A stretch of DNA of 64,000 bases from Bacteroidota bacterium (GCA_028876495.1 JAGWRO010000018.1:62001-126000), one strand, 5' to 3'. Shown: positions 29,101-38,423, counted from the first letter of the stretch. Numbers and translations are program-made. Notes: a model not told the origin generated them from the letters alone.

Positions 29101-29652
29101 ATGGCTTACATCGATTTACAAAATGACTTGCCGGGTATTCGCGGGCCGATGGAATACAGTCCTGAAACCGGCAAAGCTTTAAATGAGCTTGCAGAGATTT
29201 TATTGCATAATGAAAACAATACACTTACACGTGGTGAGCGGGAATTGATAGGCGCTTATGTATCATCTGAGAACGATTGTTTTTTTTGCCAAAATGTACA
29301 TGGAGCTATGGCACAGTATTATTTCCAAAGTGATATGCAGTTCGTCGACAATATAAAAAAGGATTATCACACAACTCCAATTTCAGATAAATTAAAATCA
29401 TTATTAACCATAGCAGGAAGTGTGCAAAAGGGTGGAAAGTATGTTACAACCGAGCAGGTAGAACATGCCAAAGTCCTTGGTGCCACTGACAAAGAGATAC
29501 ATGACACCGTTTTGATAGCTGCAGCTTTTTGTATGTTCAACCGCTATGTAGATGGATTAAATACCTGGGCACCGCAGGACAGGCAGGTTTATGTTGAACG
29601 TGCAAAAATGCGTGCTGAAGATGGCTATGCCAATATGAATCTGAAGAAATAA
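29101..29652 (+). CDS. AhpD-like / CMD family protein (CMD3)
   Basis: 183 aa from the ATG at 29101; the in-frame TTG at 29077 adds eight residues that do not match the paralogues. The motif is C60-F-F-C63-x3-H67, one residue later than in the others because of an inserted Asn in the ENNTLTRGE loop. The EIHDTVLIAAAFCMFNRYVDGL block is complete. Along most of its length it is closest to CMD4 (ISDKLKSLLTIAGSVQKGGK versus ISDKLKALLVIAGSVQKGGK). The gap to CMD2 is 62 bases and holds one copy of a short motif (29071-29086). Confidence 0.88.
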   Translation: MAYIDLQNDLPGIRGPMEYSPETGKALNELAEILLHNENNTLTRGERELIGAYVSSENDCFFCQNVHGAMAQYYFQSDMQFVDNIKKDYHTTPISDKLKSLLTIAGSVQKGGKYVTTEQVEHAKVLGATDKEIHDTVLIAAAFCMFNRYVDGLNTWAPQDRQVYVERAKMRAEDGYANMNLKK

Positions 29653-29684
29653 TTATTTATTAATTTTTAAAAAAAAACATTTTT

Positions 29685-30746
29685 ATGAAAATTCAAACAG
29701 AACCAATTGGCAGCATACCACGTCCTAAATATTTGATTGATGCTATGCATGCTTTTACGCAGAAACAAATTGGCGAAAGCGAATTATCAAAATTAATTGA
29801 TGAAGCACTAACGGAGACTATTAAACGCTTTGAAGAAACAGGATCGCCTGTAATTACTGATGGAGAACAAAGCAAACCAAGCTTTGCTACATACCCCATC
29901 AGTGGTCTGAAAAACCTTTCGGCGGATGGTGTGATAATTCCTTTTGCCGATGGCCATACCAGGCAATTGCCAAAAATTACATCAGGGCCATTTCATTACA
30001 GCGCTTATGCAGATTCTTATCTCAAAAAAGCAAAACAATTAACCTCAACACCTGTGAAGCAGGCAGTGATTTCAGTTTCGGCTATCAGCTTATTATATCC
30101 ACAGGAAGGAATTGAGGGATATTCTCACGAACAATTTATAAATGATTTATTGGATGAGGCAGAATCTGACATCAGGAAGTGCCTGAACAGCGGCGCTTAT
30201 AAGGTGCAGGTTGATTTTACAGAAGCAAGGCTCGCCTTAAAGCTTGATCCTTCCAAAGGTTTATTAAAATCATTTATTGATTTGAATAATAAAGTACTTA
30301 ATCGCTTTACCGAAGAAGAAAGAAAAAAAATAGGCGTGCATTCATGCCCCGGTGGTGATCATGATTCAACACATAGTGCAGATATCAGTTATGCTGATTT
30401 GCTTCCTTTGTTGTTTGAATTAAACGCGGGGAATTTTTACCTGGAATATGCAGGCGAAAAAGACAAACGTTCTGTACTGGTATCTATTAAAGAAAATATA
30501 CGTCCTTCTCAGCGTGTATTCCTTGGCGTCACCAATGTACTTGACCCGCGGGTGGAAACATCGAAAGAGATATGCGATACTATATTGGAAGCAGCAGAAT
30601 TTATTTCTCCTCAACAACTTGGAACAACTGATGATTGCGGATTCTCACCTTTTGCTGATGATGTTTCAACCTCAAGAGATACCGCATTTGCAAAAATAAA
30701 ATCACGTATTGAAGGAACTAAACTGGCGGAAGAAAAACTCTTTTAA
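29685..30746 (+). CDS. MetE-like zinc-dependent methyltransferase family protein
   Basis: 353 aa, one TIM-barrel domain like the C-terminal half of cobalamin-independent methionine synthase, without the N-terminal half of full MetE (about 750 aa). The start (IQTEPIGSIPRP) and ITDGEQSKPSF near 60 are typical. Likely zinc ligands are His219 and Cys221 (HxC in GVHSCPGGD), Glu254 (FYLEYAG) and Cys318 (TDDCGFSP). The spacing and the GVHSCPGG loop are also like MetE-related thiol alkyltransferases such as epoxyalkane:CoM transferase. Such enzymes move an alkyl group to or from a zinc-bound thiol. It lies between CMD3 and CMD4, so it is part of the same locus rather than methionine synthesis as such. 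Confidence 0.82.
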   Translation: MKIQTEPIGSIPRPKYLIDAMHAFTQKQIGESELSKLIDEALTETIKRFEETGSPVITDGEQSKPSFATYPISGLKNLSADGVIIPFADGHTRQLPKITSGPFHYSAYADSYLKKAKQLTSTPVKQAVISVSAISLLYPQEGIEGYSHEQFINDLLDEAESDIRKCLNSGAYKVQVDFTEARLALKLDPSKGLLKSFIDLNNKVLNRFTEEERKKIGVHSCPGGDHDSTHSADISYADLLPLLFELNAGNFYLEYAGEKDKRSVLVSIKENIRPSQRVFLGVTNVLDPRVETSKEICDTILEAAEFISPQQLGTTDDCGFSPFADDVSTSRDTAFAKIKSRIEGTKLAEEKLF

Positions 30747-30774
30747 ATTATTTATTCACTGTAAAAATAAAATT

Positions 30775-31353
30775 ATGCCTCACATAAATGTAGATAAAAA
30801 CTTACCCGGTATCAGATCCTTAATGGCTTTTAGCCCGGAGACTGCAACTCCTATGGGTGAATTGGCCAACTTACTGCTGCGCACAAACGAAGGTATGAGC
30901 ATGGCAGACAGGGAATTGATTGCAGCCCATGTTTCTTATTTAAATGATTGCTTTTACTGCCAGCAATCGCATGGAGCCATTGCTGTTTGTTATTTAGATG
31001 GAAATCATGATTTGGTTGAGCAAGTAAAAAGAGATTATACACATGCAGCTATTTCAGATAAACTAAAGGCTTTATTGGTCATTGCAGGAAGTGTGCAAAA
31101 AGGGGGAAAGCATGTAACTCCCAACCAGATTGAAAATGCGAAAAACCTCGGTGCTACTGACAGGGACATACATGATACAGTGCTTATTGCTGCTGCCTTC
31201 TGTATGTTCAACCGTTATGTGGATGGGTTGGCGGCCAACACGCCAACAGACCTTTCTACTTATCCTCTGCGGGCAAAACAGGTTGCTGAGAAAGGGTATG
31301 GCAATCATATTTTTTCATCCAAACAGCCTGTTCCTGAAAACGAAAAAATATAA
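30775..31353 (+). CDS. AhpD-like / CMD family protein (CMD4)
   Basis: 192 aa from the ATG at 30775, 28 bases after the MetE-like stop; the in-frame start 22 codons earlier overlaps that gene and is not supported by the paralogues. The motif C59-F-Y-C62-x3-H66 and the DIHDTVLIAAAFCMFNRYVDGL block are complete. The C-terminal tail (HIFSSKQPVPENEKI) is unique among the five. It is nearest to CMD3 and they may be a recent duplication on either side of the MetE-like gene. SusC copy 2 starts 51 bases later. Confidence 0.88.
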   Translation: MPHINVDKNLPGIRSLMAFSPETATPMGELANLLLRTNEGMSMADRELIAAHVSYLNDCFYCQQSHGAIAVCYLDGNHDLVEQVKRDYTHAAISDKLKALLVIAGSVQKGGKHVTPNQIENAKNLGATDRDIHDTVLIAAAFCMFNRYVDGLAANTPTDLSTYPLRAKQVAEKGYGNHIFSSKQPVPENEKI

Positions 31354-31404
31354 AGAGAAAATTCTACTAAATATTATTTAAACAGATTAATAAAAACAAA
31401 AACA

Positions 31405-34350
31405 ATGAAACTACGACTACTTTTTATTTTAGGGTGGCTATCAATAGCCATAATTCCTCTTTCACTTTTTGCACAAAATAAAATAATAACAGGTCAGGTT
31501 ACTGCAAACAATGATCAACCGGTAGCGGGTGCAACTATCTCCATTAAAAATTCTACACATTCGGTAGCTTCCGATGCCCAGGGAAGATTTTCAATATCAG
31601 GTCCTCAAAATGCTGTTTTAATTATTACAGCTACAGGGTATAAAACACAAACCATAAAAGTAGAGAATGATGAGGCTTTACAAGTTAAATTAACAGAAGA
31701 CGTGGCACGGCTTGATGAAGTGATAGTTACAGGATTAGCCACCTCCATTAAAAGAGAAAACCTGGCAAATGCTGTTGCCAGTATTTCTGCTAATGAATTA
31801 GAGGGAACGGCACCTGCACAAACCTTTGATGCAGCGCTGGAAGGAAAAATTCCGGGTGCCTATATTAATGCTAATTCCGGGGCGCCGGGTGGTGGTATTT
31901 CTATAAAACTGAGGGGCGTGACTTCTGTATATGGCAACACGCAGCCTTTGTATGTTGTAGATGGCGTTTTTGTTGATAACACTGCTACTTCCGGGGGGTT
32001 AAATGTTGTAACATCTGCCCTTGCTAATGGCGCCACCACATCCAACCAGGATAATCCTTCCAGCCGAATTGCAGACTTAAATGCAGAGGATATTGAAAAT
32101 ATCGAAATTCTAAAAGGAGCTTCTGCTGCTGCGATTTATGGTTCAAAAGCTGCTGGTGGTGTAGTGATCATTACAACTAAGAGAGGCAAACCCGGCAAAA
32201 CCAAAATTACATTTTCACAGGACATTGGTTTTATTACCGCCAGCAAATTATTAGGCGTAAGAACTTTTACTGCTGACAGGGCTGCAAGTTTATCAAGAGA
32301 TAGCGCTACATCTGCCGCCTTACGTCAGCAATTTATAGACGCTCAATCCAAAGGGCAGATTTATGATTACGAAAAAGAATTGTATGGCAATACCGGCTTT
32401 GCAAGAAATACTTTCCTCGGCATCAGTGGAGGCAACGACAATACTACTGTATATTTTTCTGTCGCATTAAAAGATGAAGGAGGCATTGTTAAAAGAACAG
32501 GTTATAACAACACAAGCTTTAGGTTAAATGTTGATCACCGGGTTAATGACAATATTAAAATCGGCATTAGTACGAATTATATTAATTCTTCAGCAGACCG
32601 GGGTTTATTCGGAAACGATAATGCAGGTGTAACTACTGGCATAGCGCTTTCATCTACACCCAGTTTTGCGCAGTTACATCCTGATGCAAACGGGAACTAT
32701 CCCAACGATCCATTTGCTGCCTCCAATCCGTTACAAACGGTGGCGCTAATGCGGAACAATGAATCTGTGAATCGTTTTATCACAGGTGCCAATCTGGAAG
32801 CTATTTTGCAGAAAAGCGGTACAAGTACCACTAAGTTTATTGGAAGAGGCGGGATAGATTTTTATAATCTCCAAACAAGTGTGTTATTTCCAGGAACACT
32901 TCAGTTCCAGGCAGTAAATAAAGGAACCTCTATCCAGGGCTTTACGAAAAACCTAAGTACTAATTACATCCTTTCTTTGGTAAATACTTTTACTCCTTCT
33001 GATAAAATATCATTCACCACATCCGGAGGAATCACCCAGGAAACAGGTGATTATAATAACTTATTAAATGTGGCTACGCAAATTATCGCAGGCCAGTCAA
33101 ATGTTGACCAGGCCGGTGCATTGAACGCAACTCAGTTAAGGACCAAATATCTGAATGGTGGAATTTTCTTGCAGGAAGAAGCTAACATTATTGATGCCAT
33201 CACTTTAACAGCGGGTGTACGTTTCGACAGATCGAGCAATAATGGGGACGTTGCTAAGTATTATACTTATCCAAAGGCAGGGATTTCCTGGAACCTAACT
33301 AACATGGGTATCTTCAAGGGAGATTTTTTTGAAAACATAAAATTGCGTGCAGCTTATGGCCAGGCAAATAACATACCGGCTTATGGAAGCAAATTTACTT
33401 CATTGGTTGTATCAAATATTACCGGATTCCCGGGGTTAATCGTAAACACCCAGGAAGGCAAGGCAAACATAAAACCTGAAAGACAAACAGAATTTGAAAC
33501 AGGAATAGATTTTAGTGTACTTAAAGGCAGGCTAAGTTTTGAATTAACTTATTACAACAAGACGATAGACGATTTCTTAATGCTTACCAACCTGGCTGCT
33601 TCTTCAGGCTATTCTACTGAATGGCTGAATGCGGGCAATCTAAGAAACCGTGGTGTCGAGTTAGGAATGAACGCAAGGCCTGTTCAGTCTAGAACCATTA
33701 CCTGGAACACTTCCGTAAATTTCTGGCTAAACCGGTCTCTTGTAACTAAATTTATTATTCCGCCGGTTCCACAAGGTTCTTTCGGGTACGTGCTTGGCTC
33801 TTTTCAAATACAACAAGGGAAATCGGCCACACAAATTGTCGGTCTTAATGGCCAGGGAGTAGGTGTGTTAGGTGATGCAGAACCGAAATTTCAAATGAGT
33901 ACTTATAATGAAATTACTTTTTTTAATAAGTTAAGCCTGCGCTTCTTATTACACTGGAAATACGGTGGGCAAAACATAAACTTAACAACTCTTGAAAACG
34001 ATTTTGGGCAAACAAGTAAGAATTTTGACCAGGTAACTAATAAATTGGGGGTGCCGGATGGAATATACCGTATCATGCAGGTAGGGTCAGATGCGCATGA
34101 GTTTGTACAAACTTCTTCTTATTTAAAATTGCGTGAAATTGGATTGTATTATTCATTCACCAAACTGCCGGGATCGTTAGTAAAATCAATCCAGGTTGGG
34201 GTATCGCTCAATAATTATTTAACCATTACAAAATATAATTCTTATGATCCTGAAGTATCCAATTTTGGAACAGGATTTTCTTCAGGTGTAGATGTTGATC
34301 CTTACCCTGCAAGCAAGCGAGCCAACTTTCATGTTTCATTTGATTTCTAA
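31405..34350 (+). CDS. SusC/RagA-type TonB-linked outer membrane protein (copy 2)
   Basis: 981 aa. The signal peptide ends near LFAQN (residue 24). CarboxypepD_reg-like domain at about 25-105 (ITGQVTANNDQPVAGATISI). The SusC motif is atypical: DEVIVTGLATSIKREN instead of the common VVVGYGTxxK. The plug has the usual PLYVVDGVFVD and LKGASAAAIYGSKAAGGVVIITTK. The barrel ends ANFHVSFDF. It is distinct from copy 1 and belongs to the VTGLATSxKR-type branch. It sits directly after CMD4 and is followed 18 bases later by its SusD partner, which makes it the outer membrane importer of the CMD locus. Confidence 0.94.
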   Translation: MKLRLLFILGWLSIAIIPLSLFAQNKIITGQVTANNDQPVAGATISIKNSTHSVASDAQGRFSISGPQNAVLIITATGYKTQTIKVENDEALQVKLTEDVARLDEVIVTGLATSIKRENLANAVASISANELEGTAPAQTFDAALEGKIPGAYINANSGAPGGGISIKLRGVTSVYGNTQPLYVVDGVFVDNTATSGGLNVVTSALANGATTSNQDNPSSRIADLNAEDIENIEILKGASAAAIYGSKAAGGVVIITTKRGKPGKTKITFSQDIGFITASKLLGVRTFTADRAASLSRDSATSAALRQQFIDAQSKGQIYDYEKELYGNTGFARNTFLGISGGNDNTTVYFSVALKDEGGIVKRTGYNNTSFRLNVDHRVNDNIKIGISTNYINSSADRGLFGNDNAGVTTGIALSSTPSFAQLHPDANGNYPNDPFAASNPLQTVALMRNNESVNRFITGANLEAILQKSGTSTTKFIGRGGIDFYNLQTSVLFPGTLQFQAVNKGTSIQGFTKNLSTNYILSLVNTFTPSDKISFTTSGGITQETGDYNNLLNVATQIIAGQSNVDQAGALNATQLRTKYLNGGIFLQEEANIIDAITLTAGVRFDRSSNNGDVAKYYTYPKAGISWNLTNMGIFKGDFFENIKLRAAYGQANNIPAYGSKFTSLVVSNITGFPGLIVNTQEGKANIKPERQTEFETGIDFSVLKGRLSFELTYYNKTIDDFLMLTNLAASSGYSTEWLNAGNLRNRGVELGMNARPVQSRTITWNTSVNFWLNRSLVTKFIIPPVPQGSFGYVLGSFQIQQGKSATQIVGLNGQGVGVLGDAEPKFQMSTYNEITFFNKLSLRFLLHWKYGGQNINLTTLENDFGQTSKNFDQVTNKLGVPDGIYRIMQVGSDAHEFVQTSSYLKLREIGLYYSFTKLPGSLVKSIQVGVSLNNYLTITKYNSYDPEVSNFGTGFSSGVDVDPYPASKRANFHVSFDF

Positions 34351-34368
34351 TTTTTAAAAATAATTATA

Positions 34369-35670
34369 ATGCAAAAAAATATCAATATACCAACCGTCCT
34401 TTTGCTAAGTATGATCTTGTTTTTTACATCGTGTAAAAAAGATTATGGCAACTTAAATAATGCAACAGTTGAATCTTTTTTGAAAGATGCTTCTCAAAGC
34501 GAATTAAATAACCTTGTAAGTGGTACCGAATCAGGAATGAGAAATGTACTTAATTTATATCTTGATGATATAGGTATTCTCGGAAGAGAAGGGTATCATT
34601 TCTCAAGTTCAGAGCCACGCTATGTAACCGACTTGCTGGGCGCAAGCGATGCAACATTAAGTGGTAGTAATTTTTATATTGCCAATCCCTGGGCAGCACG
34701 ATACAGGGTTATCAAAAATTGTAATATTCTTATACAGGCAGCCACAAACTCTACACATATTACTGCTGCACAAAAAAACGGCTATGTAGGTTTTGCAAGA
34801 ACTATTAAGGCTTACCAGCTTTTAATGAATTTAAATCTCACCGATTCAAATGGCATAAGAATAGATGTTACAGATCCTAATCACCTGGGCCCGATTGTAA
34901 ATTATGATGATGGACTTACGGCAATTGCTTCTTTGTTAGATTCAGCCAAAACAGATTTTAGCAGTGCTTCCATTTCCTTTACCCTTGCAGGTTTTAATGG
35001 CTTTGATGATGCGGCAGGATTAATCAAATTTAACCGTGCGCTTGCTGCGAGAGTTAGTATATATCAACAAAAGTGGCAGACAGCACTTGATGATTTGACT
35101 GAATCCTTTTTTGGATTAAACACGGGTTTCAATGTAGGTGTTTACAATGTTTTTGGAACAGGCTCAGGGGACCAGTTGAATCCGATGTTCATCCCTCAAA
35201 ATCAAACAGGGGAAGTCCGGTTGGCCCATCCATCTTACGCAGCAGATATTGAAGCAGGCGATGACAGGATTAGTAAGGCTACTTTACGTAATGCTACTGC
35301 GTCATTAAGCGGACTTAGCAGCAACAGGGACGTATGGGTATATACTTCTGCTACTGCTCCAATACCCATTATAAGAAATGAAGAATTAATTCTTATTTAT
35401 GCCGAAGCTAATATTCAATTGAATAATTTAAATGAGGGTGTTAAAGCAATAAATGTTATAAGGAATGGTCACGGGCTGACTGATTATAATGGTTCCGTAA
35501 CCCAGCCTGCTTTAATTACTGAAATGCTAAAGCAAAGGAGATATTCATTGTTTTTTGAAGGTCATCGCTGGATTGATCTGCGCAGGTACCATCTTTTAAA
35601 TACCCTGCCACTTGACCGCCCCGGAGACAATGTGTGGTCAGAATTTCCTTTACCCGTTACCGAACAATAA
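34369..35670 (+). CDS. SusD/RagB-family lipoprotein (copy 2)
   Basis: 433 aa, shorter than usual (450-550). Lipobox FTSC with Cys22. N-terminal region RYRVIKNCNILIQAATNS and FARTIKAYQLLMNLNLTDSNGIRID are typical for SusD. The C-terminal motif NEELILIYAEANIQLNNLNEGVKAINVIR and MLKQRRYSLFFEGHRWIDLRRYHLLNTLP, then the PLPVTEQ ending, are complete, so the gene is not truncated. The ligand pocket residues cannot be read. It acts as the surface partner of SusC copy 2. Confidence 0.93.
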   Translation: MQKNINIPTVLLLSMILFFTSCKKDYGNLNNATVESFLKDASQSELNNLVSGTESGMRNVLNLYLDDIGILGREGYHFSSSEPRYVTDLLGASDATLSGSNFYIANPWAARYRVIKNCNILIQAATNSTHITAAQKNGYVGFARTIKAYQLLMNLNLTDSNGIRIDVTDPNHLGPIVNYDDGLTAIASLLDSAKTDFSSASISFTLAGFNGFDDAAGLIKFNRALAARVSIYQQKWQTALDDLTESFFGLNTGFNVGVYNVFGTGSGDQLNPMFIPQNQTGEVRLAHPSYAADIEAGDDRISKATLRNATASLSGLSSNRDVWVYTSATAPIPIIRNEELILIYAEANIQLNNLNEGVKAINVIRNGHGLTDYNGSVTQPALITEMLKQRRYSLFFEGHRWIDLRRYHLLNTLPLDRPGDNVWSEFPLPVTEQ

Positions 35671-35734
35671 TTAATCAATGCCGATGCCGTTTTCCAGATA
35701 AGAAGATTGGTGTTAGCATTTAATTTCTAAATGT

Positions 35735-37198
35735 ATGATCCCTTATAAAAAAGTCTTTTTAATTTGCGCTGTAAGTATCTGCTTCTTACGGGGTATTGGT
35801 CAAAAAATTACAGCCAGTTATACCCGTTCTGCATCGGAGGCAAACTTTTCGGGCAGGGTGTTTTTATATCTTTCCAAAGATTCTAAAAGCCCGAAAGATG
35901 AAATGATTGGCGTACAAAAATTTCCCTGCTTTTCCATTACTGTAAAAAATGTGCATCCAAACCAAAAGGTTGTCTTTGATGATGCAGCCACCTATTATCC
36001 TGTTATCCTGTCTGATATCGAAAGAGGAAAATATCATGCACAGGTGGTATGGGACAGAAACGAAGGAGGCCGATCTATCGGTGAAAGTCCAGGTAATATG
36101 TATAACCAGTCTTTGGTAGTCAATCTGACTAAAAACATACGCCAAACTTTTAATATCGTATGCAATGAAGTGAATAAAGAACAGCCTTTTGTTGAAACCA
36201 GATACATAAAGGAATTAAAAGCTCCTTCGGCCTTGCTGACAGCATTTTATAAAAGAACCACCACTATAAACGCGGCTATCCTGCTTCCAAAAGAATATTT
36301 TGAACAGCCTGACAGAAAATTCCCTGTACTATATTGGGTTTCAGGCTATGGTGGCGATTATCATGCCTTTTCTGGAAGGAATGATCCGGGCGAACCTATT
36401 GATACAACCCCTTGCATCCGGGTTTTTCTTGATGGTAATTGCCCGGGCGGACACTCGGTATATGCCAACAGCGACAACAACGGCCCATGGGGAGATGCAC
36501 TTACACAAGAATTGATTCCTTTAGTAGAAAAAACATACAGAACGAATGCTGCCAGGCTCCTGACAGGCCACAGCAGCGGGGGGTGGTCAGTATTATGGCT
36601 GCAAACTCATTATCCGAAAATATTTACCGCTTGCTGGGCGAGTTCTCCTGACCCGGTTGATTTCAGGAGCTTTCAGCAGATTAATTTGTATAGCGATAAA
36701 AATTTGTATTACGCAGCAGACAGTACTTTTCATTTGGCAGCCACCATTGCTGGCCGTTACCCTTGGATTTTGATGAAAGATATGTGTGCAATGGAACACG
36801 TGATATGGCGGGGCGAGCAAATGCATTCTTTCAACTTCGTTTTCAGCACCAGGAACAAAGATGGAACCCCGCGCAGTTTGTGGAATGATGCAACCGGTGA
36901 AATTGACCCGGTAACATTTGAACACTGGAAAAAATATGATATCTCATTATTCGTTCGATCTAACTGGCAGCAGCTTAAGCCGGATTTGCAAGGGAAAATA
37001 AGGGTATCCTTGGGTGAACAGGATAATTTTTTATTGAATTACCCTGTCCATTTATTTGATGATGAGATGAAAAAGATAGATGCCGTCTTTGTTTTCGCCT
37101 ATTATCCGGGGGATCATTTTACCGTTTCTACACCGGAATATAAAACAGCTGGTTACCAGTTTTTGGAGATGAAGTATCATGAGCTTGCAAATAAATAA
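35735..37198 (+). CDS. Secreted esterase, alpha/beta-hydrolase (EstD/FrsA-like)
   Basis: 487 aa. Signal peptide KKVFLICAVSICFLRGIGQ. An N-terminal beta-rich domain (about residues 25-160) is followed by an alpha/beta-hydrolase of the putative-esterase family (esterase D-type). The nucleophile elbow is G-H-S-S-G with Ser280 (LLTGHSSGGWSVLWL), and a terminal His is likely in YYPGDHFTVS. The acid is not certain. Related enzymes free feruloyl or acetyl esters from plant polysaccharides, but that activity is not shown here. It follows SusD copy 2 by 64 bases and would act on the ligand before or after outer membrane import. Confidence 0.82.
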   Translation: MIPYKKVFLICAVSICFLRGIGQKITASYTRSASEANFSGRVFLYLSKDSKSPKDEMIGVQKFPCFSITVKNVHPNQKVVFDDAATYYPVILSDIERGKYHAQVVWDRNEGGRSIGESPGNMYNQSLVVNLTKNIRQTFNIVCNEVNKEQPFVETRYIKELKAPSALLTAFYKRTTTINAAILLPKEYFEQPDRKFPVLYWVSGYGGDYHAFSGRNDPGEPIDTTPCIRVFLDGNCPGGHSVYANSDNNGPWGDALTQELIPLVEKTYRTNAARLLTGHSSGGWSVLWLQTHYPKIFTACWASSPDPVDFRSFQQINLYSDKNLYYAADSTFHLAATIAGRYPWILMKDMCAMEHVIWRGEQMHSFNFVFSTRNKDGTPRSLWNDATGEIDPVTFEHWKKYDISLFVRSNWQQLKPDLQGKIRVSLGEQDNFLLNYPVHLFDDEMKKIDAVFVFAYYPGDHFTVSTPEYKTAGYQFLEMKYHELANK

Positions 37199-37360
37199 TT
37201 GTCTTCCGAGAGTAAAATGATGGTAAGTGCAAATAGGCAGGAATAGCAGACCAACAAAAAAGCTGATTTTTTATTTTCATTTATTCAACGTTTCTGTTTT
37301 CTTTTCTAATTCAAGTTTCAAGTTTTAAAAATTATTTTTTAACCAATTTAATAAATAACC

Positions 37361-37903
37361 ATGGCACATATTCAATTAAACAACGAATTGCCGGGAATTG
37401 TAGGCTTATTACATTATAGTCCGGAAACAGCTAAACCCTTAAATGACCTGGCCGAAGTATTGTTGGTCCAGGAAAACTCACTTACAAGAGGCGAAAGAGA
37501 AATGATCGCCTCATCTGTATCCTACTGGAATGATTGTCATTTCTGTCACAGCAGTCATGGCGCTGCCGCTGCCAATCTGTTGAAGCAACCAGTCAGCTTT
37601 TTGACTGAAATAAAAAAAGGATTTCCCGGTACCGAAATTTCTCCTAAAATGTGTGCCTTGCTTAACATTGCAAAGCATGTACAGCAGGGTGGTAAGAATG
37701 TAACGGAAGAGGACATACGAAAAGCAAGAGAAGCCGGCGCGGTGGACAAAGAAATTCACGATACGGTTTTGATTGCGGCAGCTTTCTGCATGTACAACCG
37801 TTATGTAGATGGGCTGGCTACATGGGCGCCAAAAGAAGATGAAGCTTTTATGCCGATGGGCCAGATGTTGGCCGAACGCGGTTATCGGGCAACTACCCCA
37901 TAA
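37361..37903 (+). CDS. AhpD-like / CMD family protein (CMD5)
   Basis: 180 aa, ATG at 37361. Redox motif C59-H-F-C62-x3-H66 and the EIHDTVLIAAAFCMYNRYVDGLATWAP block are intact. It is 162 bases after the esterase stop, further than the spacing between the other genes, so it may have its own promoter. The upstream 162 bases are T-rich without a clean TAnnTTTG site. It is the last CMD copy and shares features of CMD3 (SYWNDC, RGERE). Confidence 0.88.
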   Translation: MAHIQLNNELPGIVGLLHYSPETAKPLNDLAEVLLVQENSLTRGEREMIASSVSYWNDCHFCHSSHGAAAANLLKQPVSFLTEIKKGFPGTEISPKMCALLNIAKHVQQGGKNVTEEDIRKAREAGAVDKEIHDTVLIAAAFCMYNRYVDGLATWAPKEDEAFMPMGQMLAERGYRATTP

Positions 37904-37943
37904 AGAGGACAGATAGTAATAATGAAATGAAATTTCCTGATTA

Positions 37944-37972
37944 GTCCTCGTTTGCAATGTTGCAACGAGGAC
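37944..37972 (+). repeat. Strong hairpin between CMD5 and the DUF1330-like gene
   Basis: GTCCTCGTTTGCAA pairs with TTGCAACGAGGAC with one bulged base and a very short loop, 41 bases after the CMD5 stop. No T-run follows directly, so it looks like a REP-type or RNA-stabilising element rather than a plain terminator. The 217-base gap around it has no gene. Confidence 0.6.
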
Positions 37973-38120
37973 CGATAGTGGAATTCTTTTTGCTAAAGGC
38001 AATGCCACATGCCAGTGAACGAAGAATAAATTCGATTTTCTTTTTTTGAAATTCAGTTTCGAATATTAGTGGCTTATCGGAACTTAGCCAATCAACGGAA
38101 CGGCTATCTAAAAAAATAAA

Positions 38121-38423
38121 ATGATTTACTTTACTCAATTGATTTACATCAAAGAAGGGCAGGAGCAGGTGTTTGATGAATTTGAAGCGATTGCCATTCC
38201 TGCCATTTTAAAATACAACGGGCGGCTTTTGCTACGTATAAGGCCGACTGAAAATTCATTTATTGAAAACAGTATCGATAAACCTTATGAAATCCATTTT
38301 GGTAAATTTGACAGCGAACAGGATTTTGAGAACTTTACTCACGATGAAGAGCGAAAGAAATTTCTTCACCTGAAGGAGCAATCAGTAAAGACAACAATAT
38401 TAATTAAAGGCACTCAATTGTAG
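38121..38423 (+). CDS. DUF1330 / dimeric ferredoxin-fold domain protein
   Basis: 100 aa. The pattern IYFTQLIYIKEGQEQVFDEFEAIAIPAILKYNGRLLLRI ... PYEIHFGKFDSEQDFENFTHDEERKKFLHLKEQS matches the small alpha-beta dimeric fold of DUF1330-like and monooxygenase-like proteins. It has no signal peptide, so it is cytoplasmic. Function unknown. It comes last on the + strand after the CMD locus and faces the convergent TonB receptor; the hairpin before it may set it apart. Confidence 0.7.
   Translation: MIYFTQLIYIKEGQEQVFDEFEAIAIPAILKYNGRLLLRIRPTENSFIENSIDKPYEIHFGKFDSEQDFENFTHDEERKKFLHLKEQSVKTTILIKGTQL

Noticed and set aside
26510..31353. Longer N-termini for CMD1, CMD3 and CMD4
   Set aside because: The extra residues come from in-frame TTG or internal starts; all five paralogues align from the M-[PA]-[YH]-I start.
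37511..38138. Two minus strand ORFs over CMD5 and the following gap
   Set aside because: They run antisense to CMD5 and through the hairpin; no start context or domain. The gap hairpin explains part of the open frame.
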